Shown one piece after another: positions 58,756 through 64,000 of a stretch of 64,000 bases of DNA. The notes under the pieces are model-generated. The model worked only from the letters and a program-made list of their open reading frames with translations. It was not told where the DNA came from and searched no databases. The stretch is taken from the NCBI RefSeq assembly GCF_900142185.1, contig NZ_FQZZ01000002.1, positions 372,001-436,000 on the forward strand, given 5' to 3'. Each line of letters opens with the position of its first letter. Position 1 is the stretch's first letter. The translations under genes and the position numbers were made by a program. The stretch is from Lutimaribacter pacificus. GTDB taxonomy: Bacteria > Pseudomonadota > Alphaproteobacteria > Rhodobacterales > Rhodobacteraceae.

Positions 58756-60231
58756 GTGACGCCGCCCATCGACATTCAGACCCCGGACGCCGCAGGGCCG
58801 GACCTGTTTACCGATCCGCAGGCGGCGGTGGCGCGGCTGGTCGCGCTTTACGATCAGGCCGCCGGTTACCTGTGCGACGCCTTCACCGCCGCCATTGAGG
58901 GACGCCCGCCGAAACATCGCGTGCGCGCCTTTTATCCCGAAATCCGCATCACCACGCGATCCTATGCGCAGATCGACAGCCGGCTGAGTTTCGGCCACGT
59001 ATCCTCGCCCGGCACCCATGCGGCGACGATCACGCGGCCCGACCTGTTCCGGCATTACCTGGAGCAACAGATCGGCCTGCTGGTGCAGAACCACGGCCAG
59101 CCGGTGCAGATCGGCCCGTCGGACACGCCGATGCCGGTGCATTTCGCGGTGGCCGGGCGCGCGGGCATCACCGTGCCGCACGAGGGCGCGGCCGATTTCA
59201 CGCTGCGCGACATCTTCGACGTGCCGGACCTGACGACCACGCATGACGACATCGTCAACGGCACCCACCAGCCGGGGCCGGACGGGGCGGGGCCGCTGGC
59301 GCCCTTCACCGCGCAGCGCGTGGATTACAGCCTTGCGCGGCTGGCGCATTACACCGCGACCGACCCCGCGCATTTCCAGAATTACGTGCTGTTCACCAAT
59401 TACCAGTTCTATGTCGAGGAGTTCGAGGCCTTCGCCCGCACCGTGCTGGCCGATCCCGCCAGCGGCTATACCGCCTTCGTGGGCACCGGCAACGCGACCA
59501 TCACCGATGCGCAGGCGCCGCTGGACCTGCCGGCGAAGATGCCGCAGATGCCGACCTATCACCTCAAGCGGAAGAACGGCGAGGGGATCACCCTGGTCAA
59601 TATCGGCGTGGGCCCGTCGAACGCGAAAACCGCGACCGACCATATCGCCGTGCTGCGCCCCCATGCCTGGATCATGGTCGGCCATTGCGCAGGTCTGCGC
59701 AATTCGCAAAGCCTTGGCGATTTCGTGCTGGCCCATGCCTATCTGCGCGAAGACAAGGTGCTGGACGACGACCTGCCGGTCTGGGTGCCGGTGCCGGCGC
59801 TGGCGGAAATCCAGATCGCGCTGGAACGCGCGGTGGCCGAGGAAACCGCGCTGGACGGGTACGACCTGAAACGGATCATGCGCACCGGCACGGTGGCCAG
59901 CGTCGACAACCGCAACTGGGAACTGCGCGACCAGCAGGGCCCGGTGCAACGGCTGTCGCAATCGCGCGCCATCGCGCTGGACATGGAAAGCGCGACGATC
60001 GCGGCCAACGGGTTCCGGTTCCGTGTGCCTTACGGCACGCTTCTGTGCGTGTCCGACAAGCCGCTGCATGGCGAGCTGAAGCTGCCCGGCATGGCCAGCG
60101 ATTTCTATAAAACGCAGGTCGCGCGGCACCTGATGATCGGGATTCGCGCGATGGAATCGTTGCGCGACATGCCGCTCGAACGCATCCACAGCCGCAAGTT
60201 GCGGAGTTTCGACGAAACCGCCTTTCTCTGA
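58756..60231 (+). CDS. amn: AMP nucleosidase
   Basis: 491 residues. The N-terminal AMP-nucleosidase-specific domain (about 20-180, HRVRAFYPEIRITTRSYAQIDSRLSFGHV) is followed by a phosphorylase-like catalytic domain with GVGPSNAKTATDHIAVLRPHAWIMVGHCAGL and LDMESATIAANGFRFRVPYGTLLCVSDKPLHGE. It splits AMP into adenine and ribose 5-phosphate, adjusting adenylate pools. The GTG start has AGGAAGGA upstream. Together with the adenosine kinase gene 2 kb away it points to purine salvage. Confidence 0.95.
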   Translation: MTPPIDIQTPDAAGPDLFTDPQAAVARLVALYDQAAGYLCDAFTAAIEGRPPKHRVRAFYPEIRITTRSYAQIDSRLSFGHVSSPGTHAATITRPDLFRHYLEQQIGLLVQNHGQPVQIGPSDTPMPVHFAVAGRAGITVPHEGAADFTLRDIFDVPDLTTTHDDIVNGTHQPGPDGAGPLAPFTAQRVDYSLARLAHYTATDPAHFQNYVLFTNYQFYVEEFEAFARTVLADPASGYTAFVGTGNATITDAQAPLDLPAKMPQMPTYHLKRKNGEGITLVNIGVGPSNAKTATDHIAVLRPHAWIMVGHCAGLRNSQSLGDFVLAHAYLREDKVLDDDLPVWVPVPALAEIQIALERAVAEETALDGYDLKRIMRTGTVASVDNRNWELRDQQGPVQRLSQSRAIALDMESATIAANGFRFRVPYGTLLCVSDKPLHGELKLPGMASDFYKTQVARHLMIGIRAMESLRDMPLERIHSRKLRSFDETAFL

Positions 60232-60361
60232 CGTTGGGAAAAATGCGCAAAATCGGCGATTTTCCCTTGCAAACGCCCACTAATCGTTGTGTTTAACCGC
60301 TATATGCCGTTAGATATGGCGGGAGAGGCCCTAGAAGTCGGGCATGATAAGGAGACCAAAC

Positions 60362-60649
60362 ATGGCAAAACCGATGACCAAAACCCAGCTTGTGGCCACT
60401 CTGGCCGAGGAAATGGGCAGTGACAAGAAAACCGCTTCGGGCGCGCTCGACGCCATCATCGCGATCATCACCCGCGAAGTTTCGGCCGGCGGCGCCGTGA
60501 CCCTGCCGGGCGTCGGCAAGATCTACTGCCGCGAACGCCCCGAGCGGATGGTGCGCAACCCCGCCACCGGCGAACAGATCAAGAAAGAGGCCGACAAGGT
60601 GGTCAAGATGACCATCGCCAAGGCGCTCAAGGACAGCGTGAACGGCTGA
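60362..60649 (+). CDS. HU-family DNA-binding protein
   Basis: 95 residues: KTQLVATLAEEMGSDKKTASGALDAI helix pair, VTLPGVGKIYCRERPERMVRNPATGEQI beta-arm region and a basic C-terminal helix. It is a nucleoid-associated, DNA-bending protein that binds as a dimer. AAGGAG lies 8 bases before the ATG at 60362. The arm differs from standard HU/IHF at several positions (PERMVRNP), typical of alphaproteobacterial paralogues. A terminator follows. Confidence 0.93.
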   Translation: MAKPMTKTQLVATLAEEMGSDKKTASGALDAIIAIITREVSAGGAVTLPGVGKIYCRERPERMVRNPATGEQIKKEADKVVKMTIAKALKDSVNG

Positions 60650-60672
60650 TCCCTCCGTCATTCGGTGCAAGG

Positions 60673-60696
60673 GGCCGTCCGGTTGGGCGGCCTTTT
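60673..60696 (+). terminator. Intrinsic terminator after the HU gene
   Basis: GGCCGTCC-GGTT-GGGCGGCC (8 bp with one G-U pair) followed by TTTT. Confidence 0.75.
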
Positions 60697-60846
60697 GTCG
60701 TTTCCGGCCATGGGGTTCCGGTGGTCTGTCAGGACGGCTGACTTAAATTCGCCACCGCGGATCGCCATCTCCGTCCATGCCCGCCACGTATGGCCGGGAA
60801 GGGCGCGGGCACTGGTTGAGACAAGGGAAAAGGAGCACCGATCCTC

Positions 60847-61143
60847 ATGTCCGAAATGTCCGAACGCGACGCATATATCGAGAAGGCCAAGGCGCAGCTG
60901 GACCAGTGGAACGCCGAGATCGACAGGATCGAGGCCCGCACACGCGAGGCGTCGGCGGATGGCGAAACCGCCCTGCGCGGGATGGTGCAGGACCTGCACG
61001 GCAAGCGCGACGCGCTGGAGCAGAGGCTGAACGAAACCCGCCAGTCCGGCGAACTGGCCTGGAGCGACCTGAAGGCCGGGATGGATTCGGCCTGCAAGAA
61101 CCTGTCGGATGCCATCGAAGAGGCGCGCTCGCGCTTTGGCTGA
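60847..61143 (+). CDS. Small coiled-coil protein, hypothetical
   Basis: 98 residues, highly charged and helical throughout: YIEKAKAQLDQWNAEIDRIEARTREA, LHGKRDALEQRLNETRQSGELAWSDLKAG, NLSDAIEEARSRF. The heptad-like pattern suggests a coiled coil; it resembles small Sll1863-type stress proteins, a tentative match. AAAAGGAG lies 13 bases upstream; an in-frame ATG three codons on is possible. No signal peptide or membrane segment. Confidence 0.78.
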   Translation: MSEMSERDAYIEKAKAQLDQWNAEIDRIEARTREASADGETALRGMVQDLHGKRDALEQRLNETRQSGELAWSDLKAGMDSACKNLSDAIEEARSRFG

Positions 61144-61207
61144 CATCTGATTGCATCCCCCGCCCGCCCCGTGTCTAAGAAGGGCAGATAACGGACGGGG
61201 GCAGGGG

Positions 61208-62080
61208 ATGAATATCCGGGCGGTCATTCTGGGGCTGGCTTTCGCGGTGATGTGGTCGAGCGCCTTCACCTCGGCGCGGGTGATCGTGGCCCATGCGCCG
61301 CCGCTGGCCTCGCTTTCGGCGCGGTTCTTCCTGTCGGGGGTGCTGGGTGTCGCCATCGCCATGATGCTGGGCCAGACGCTGCGGCTGACGCGCGGGCAAT
61401 GGCGCGCGACGATCATCTTCGGGATCTGCCAGAACGCGCTGTACCTGGGGCTGAACTTCGTGGCGATGCAATGGGTCGAGGCGTCGCTGGCGTCGATCAT
61501 CGCGTCCACGATGCCGCTGATGGTGGCCTTTGCCGGCTGGGTGCTGTTCCGCGACAGGTTGCCGTGGATCGGCGTGGCCGGGCTGGTGCTGGGCGTCGTC
61601 GGGGTGGCGCTGATCATGGGCGCGCGGCTGGAGGCCGGGGTGGACCGCACGGGGCTGCTGCTGTGCATCCTCGGCGCGGCGGCGCTGACGGTGGCGACGC
61701 TGTCGGTGCGCGGCGCCTCGTCCGGCGGCAACGTGATGATGGTGGTGGGGTTGCAGATGTTCGTGGGCGCGGGCTGCCTTGCCGTGGTCTCGGCCCTGAC
61801 CGAGACGATCACGGTGGACTGGACGTGGCAACTGGTGGTGGCCTTCCTCTATACCACGCTGGTGCCCGGGCTGGCGGCGACCTGGGTCTGGTTCACGCTG
61901 GTAAGCGAGATCGGCGCGGTGAAGGCCGCGACCTTCCATTTCCTCAACCCGTTCTTCGGCGTGGCGATCGCCGCGGCGCTTCTGGGCGAGAAGCTGGGCG
62001 CGCTGGACGTCGTGGGCGTCGTGGTGATCGCGGCGGGCATCCTGATGGTGCAGCTGTCGAAACAGAAGGCTGTGGGGTAA
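61208..62080 (+). CDS. DMT-family (EamA) transporter
   Basis: 290 residues with ten hydrophobic segments in two EamA repeats (LGLAFAVMWSSAFTSARVIV; FLYTTLVPGLAATWVWFTLVSEIGAVKAATFHFLNPFFGV). It is an inner-membrane metabolite exporter of unknown substrate. The ATG at 61208 with GGGG upstream begins the first helix and is better than the open frame before it. The end abuts an intergenic hairpin element. Confidence 0.9.
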   Translation: MNIRAVILGLAFAVMWSSAFTSARVIVAHAPPLASLSARFFLSGVLGVAIAMMLGQTLRLTRGQWRATIIFGICQNALYLGLNFVAMQWVEASLASIIASTMPLMVAFAGWVLFRDRLPWIGVAGLVLGVVGVALIMGARLEAGVDRTGLLLCILGAAALTVATLSVRGASSGGNVMMVVGLQMFVGAGCLAVVSALTETITVDWTWQLVVAFLYTTLVPGLAATWVWFTLVSEIGAVKAATFHFLNPFFGVAIAAALLGEKLGALDVVGVVVIAAGILMVQLSKQKAVG

Positions 62081-62090
62081 GACGTCGGGC

Positions 62091-62162
62091 GGGGCAGGGG
62101 GCGCTGCCCCTCTTGGGCCTGCGGCCCAATTCACCCCCGGAGGTATTTGGGGCAAGATGAAG
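62091..62162. repeat. Dispersed intergenic hairpin element, full copy
   Basis: GGGGGCGCTGCCCC and GGGCCTGCGGCCC hairpins followed by CACCCCCGGAGGTATTTGGG and GCAAGATGAAG. It shares the two-hairpin layout with 958-1022 and the TATTTGGG end with 12793-12825. It lies between the convergent DMT and adenosine kinase genes. Confidence 0.7.
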
Positions 62163-62179
62163 CGACTGGTGGCTGGTTT

Positions 62180-63166
62180 TCAGACCAGCCCTTCGGCCCT
62201 GAACAGCGCCATGACATCCGCCTCGGGGCGGGCGCCGTAATGGCCGATCACCTCGGCCGCGGCGATGCAGCCCATCCGGCCCGAGACCGCAAGGCCCTGC
62301 CCCGTCGCCAGCCCGTACAGGAACCCGGCGGCGAACTGGTCGCCCGCGCCGGTGGCATCCAGCGGCGTGACCGGGGTGACCGGGACGGTCACGGTTTCCT
62401 CGCCCCGCACCAGCACGACGTCATGGCCCGAGCGGGTGCAGACGATCAGCCCGCTGTCACCGGCGGCCTGTTCCAGCGCATGTCCAAGGTCGTCGGTTTC
62501 GTAAAGCGATTTCCATTCGTGTTCATTGCCGATCACGTAATCCAGCGATTTCACCAGCCGCCGGAAATCGGCGCGGTGGCGGTCGACGCAGAACGGATCG
62601 GACAGCGCGATACCGGCCTGCCCGCCGCCCGCCCGGCACAGTTCGGCGGCGCGTTCGAAGGCCTGTTTGCCCTTGGGCTTGTCGTAAAGGTAGCCTTCGA
62701 GAAACAGGATTTCCGCGCCCCGCGCCACGTCGTCGGGCACGTCGTCGGGGCCCAGCTCGGACGAGATGCCGAGATAGGTGTTCATCGACCGTTCGCCATC
62801 GGGCGAGACGAAGATCATCGAGCGCGAGGTCGGCAACTCGCCCCCCGGCACGGGGGCATTGACGAAATCGGTGCCGTCCTCGGCCATGCCCGCCGCGTAG
62901 AAGCGGCCGAGCGCGTCGTCATGCACCCGCCCGATAAAGGCGGTGGACAGCCCCAGCGCGCCCGCGCCCGCGACGCTGTTGGCGACCGAGCCGCCGGGCA
63001 TCTGCACGCGGTTTTCCATCTGGTCATACAGGAATTCGCCGCGTTCCTGTTCGACAAGCTGCATCACGCCCTTGTCGATCCCCATGCGGGTCAGAAAGCG
63101 GTCGTCGCATTGCGAGATCACGTCGACCACGGCGTTGCCGATCCCGACGATCTGGTGTTTGGTCAT
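62180..63166 (-). CDS. Adenosine kinase (PfkB family)
   Basis: 328 residues. PfkB motifs: GGSVANSVAGAGALG near residue 60 and DATGAGDQFAAGFLYGL (catalytic Asp and anion hole) near residue 275. It phosphorylates adenosine or a related nucleoside/sugar using ATP; the alphaproteobacterial members of this type are usually annotated adenosine kinase. The ATG overlaps the nth stop (ATGA), so translation is coupled to endonuclease III. Confidence 0.9.
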   Translation of the reverse strand: MTKHQIVGIGNAVVDVISQCDDRFLTRMGIDKGVMQLVEQERGEFLYDQMENRVQMPGGSVANSVAGAGALGLSTAFIGRVHDDALGRFYAAGMAEDGTDFVNAPVPGGELPTSRSMIFVSPDGERSMNTYLGISSELGPDDVPDDVARGAEILFLEGYLYDKPKGKQAFERAAELCRAGGGQAGIALSDPFCVDRHRADFRRLVKSLDYVIGNEHEWKSLYETDDLGHALEQAAGDSGLIVCTRSGHDVVLVRGEETVTVPVTPVTPLDATGAGDQFAAGFLYGLATGQGLAVSGRMGCIAAAEVIGHYGARPEADVMALFRAEGLV

Positions 63167-63807
63167 GCGGTCTTGTCCTCGTACTGGCACAGGTCGCGGA
63201 TCAGGCAGGCGTTGCATTTCGGCTTGCGCGCGACGCAGATATAGCGCCCGTGCAGGATCAGCCAGTGATGCGCGTGCTGCTGGAAATCCACGGGAATGTT
63301 GTCTTCGATGGCGCGCTCCACGGCGACCACGTCCTTGCCGGGGCAGATGCCGGTGCGGTTGCCGACGCGGAAGATATGGGTATCCACCGCCTGCGCGGGA
63401 TAGTGCCACCACATGTTCAGCACCACGTTGGCCGTCTTGCGCCCGACGCCGGGCAGCGCCTGCAGCGCGGCGCGCGAGCAGGGCACCTCGCCGCCGTAGT
63501 CGTCGGCCAGGATACGGCTGAGCTTGATGACGTTTTTCGCCTTGTTGCGGTAAAGCCCGATTGTCCTGATATGTTCGATCAGCCCCTCTTCGCCGAGGGC
63601 CAGCATCTTTTCCGGGGTGTCGGCGATCTGGAACAGCTTGCGCGTTGCCTTGTTCACGCCGGCATCGGTGGCCTGCGCCGACAGCGCCACCGCCACCACC
63701 AGCGTGTAGGCGTTGACATGCTCCAACTCGCCCTTGGGTTCGGGTTCGGCCGCGTGAAAGCGGGTAAAGATCTCGCGGATCGTGTGATAATCAAGCTGCT
63801 TTGCCAT
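63163..63807 (-). CDS. nth: Endonuclease III
   Basis: 214 residues. The helix-hairpin-helix LPGVGRKTANVVL contains the catalytic Lys, VDTHIFRV the catalytic Asp, and the C-terminal C-x6-C-x2-C-x5-C (CVARKPKCNACLIRDLC) binds the [4Fe-4S] cluster. This glycosylase/AP lyase removes oxidised pyrimidines. Start MAKQLDYHTI at 63807 was chosen over an upstream open frame. It is divergent from the partial gene at the right edge. Confidence 0.95.
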   Translation of the reverse strand: MAKQLDYHTIREIFTRFHAAEPEPKGELEHVNAYTLVVAVALSAQATDAGVNKATRKLFQIADTPEKMLALGEEGLIEHIRTIGLYRNKAKNVIKLSRILADDYGGEVPCSRAALQALPGVGRKTANVVLNMWWHYPAQAVDTHIFRVGNRTGICPGKDVVAVERAIEDNIPVDFQQHAHHWLILHGRYICVARKPKCNACLIRDLCQYEDKTA

Positions 63808-63916
63808 GTTGCGGGTTGGTATGCCCGGTTTGCTCAGGCCCGTCCAGACGGTTGCGCAGGTTTCGGGTCGCAAGCGATGGGGCCGCGGCGTAATCTGCCC
63901 GCAAAGGAGACAGAGG

Positions 63917-64000
63917 ATGAACGTGCAGAACCCCGAAGGGCATTATCACTACCAGGTCATGCGTCGCGCGCTCGACCTGATCGATGCGGCCGATCATCCG
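63917..64000 (+). CDS. Probable AraC/Ada-type DNA-repair regulator (3' partial)
   Basis: Only the first 28 residues lie in the window (MNVQNPEGHYHYQVMRRALD then LIDAADHP), with AAAGGAG before the ATG. The opening resembles the AraC-type domain that begins fused AraC/O6-methylguanine methyltransferase proteins in this bacterial group, but 28 residues are too few to be sure. It is divergent from nth. Confidence 0.4.
   Translation, partial: MNVQNPEGHYHYQVMRRALDLIDAADHP

Overview
The window is a high-GC, gene-dense stretch of alphaproteobacterial chromosome. The gene set, the GC-rich codon usage and the intergenic repeats (hairpin arrays next to a GGAGTATTT-like core) fit the Rhodobacteraceae (Roseobacter/Rhodobacter group) best. 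That placement is inference from gene content, not from a database search. About 60 protein genes are present, mostly housekeeping and transport. I see no rRNA, tRNA, prophage, insertion sequence or CRISPR array. The first gene (yggS-like) and the last (AraC/Ada-like) are cut by the window ends.

Layout. 1-6000: PLP-homeostasis protein, L,D-transpeptidase, ribA, an OmpR-type response regulator, an FNR-like box followed by a possible small RNA with a strong terminator, xthA, then a CnoX-like thioredoxin/TPR protein with a Lon-N-domain protein and a Trm112 protein. 6005-14366 (minus): a peptide-type ABC transporter (binding protein, two permeases, one fused double ATPase), overlapping an aldehyde dehydrogenase and a YcaQ-type DNA glycosylase, with an SDR dehydrogenase at the end. 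14552-24710: panC; an M20 peptidase divergent from a PAS-LuxR regulator with a perfect palindrome between them; a complete Liv-type ABC transporter with an MFS transporter; asd. 24787-31546: DMT exporter, split Ada-type repair genes (AdaA-like plus ogt), a gene-free stretch holding a structured RNA candidate, small unknown genes, beta-carbonic anhydrase, an M17 aminopeptidase and an NlpC/P60 hydrolase. 31607-45079: polA, a Tat-exported DsbA-like protein, zf-CHCC protein, an ABC ATPase without permease, arfB, a small transcription unit on the minus strand, yhhQ, phytase-like esterase, mepA, a UMF1-type MFS protein, a thioesterase, yggT, recQ and yaaA. 45096-54494: a PAS hybrid histidine kinase divergent from a thioester alpha-2-macroglobulin (1807 aa) and pbpC. 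54510-64000: an EntS-like exporter behind a cluster of CGCGCGGTTT repeats, thiolase, class II aldolase, VOC protein, AMP nucleosidase, HU, a coiled-coil protein, a second DMT exporter, adenosine kinase and nth.

How the genes work together. DNA repair is well represented (xthA, YcaQ-like, AdaA-like, ogt, polA, recQ, nth and the partial gene at the end). Envelope maintenance is the second theme (L,D-transpeptidase, NlpC/P60, MepA, PbpC with alpha-2-macroglobulin). Uptake linked to catabolism is the third. Purine salvage is represented by amn and adenosine kinase.

The most unusual content is between the genes: (i) a multi-helix RNA candidate at about 26955-27195 with its own terminator, bracketed by two copies of a TATCCG-N2-CGGATA element; (ii) a compact minus-strand unit at 36997-37216 with promoter-like box, strong ribosome binding site, 18-codon ORF, stem-loop and terminator; (iii) a possible FNR-linked small RNA at 3035-3108; (iv) an ogt gene that reads through its own terminator; (v) a 45-bp repeat present in inverted orientation between two unrelated convergent gene pairs.
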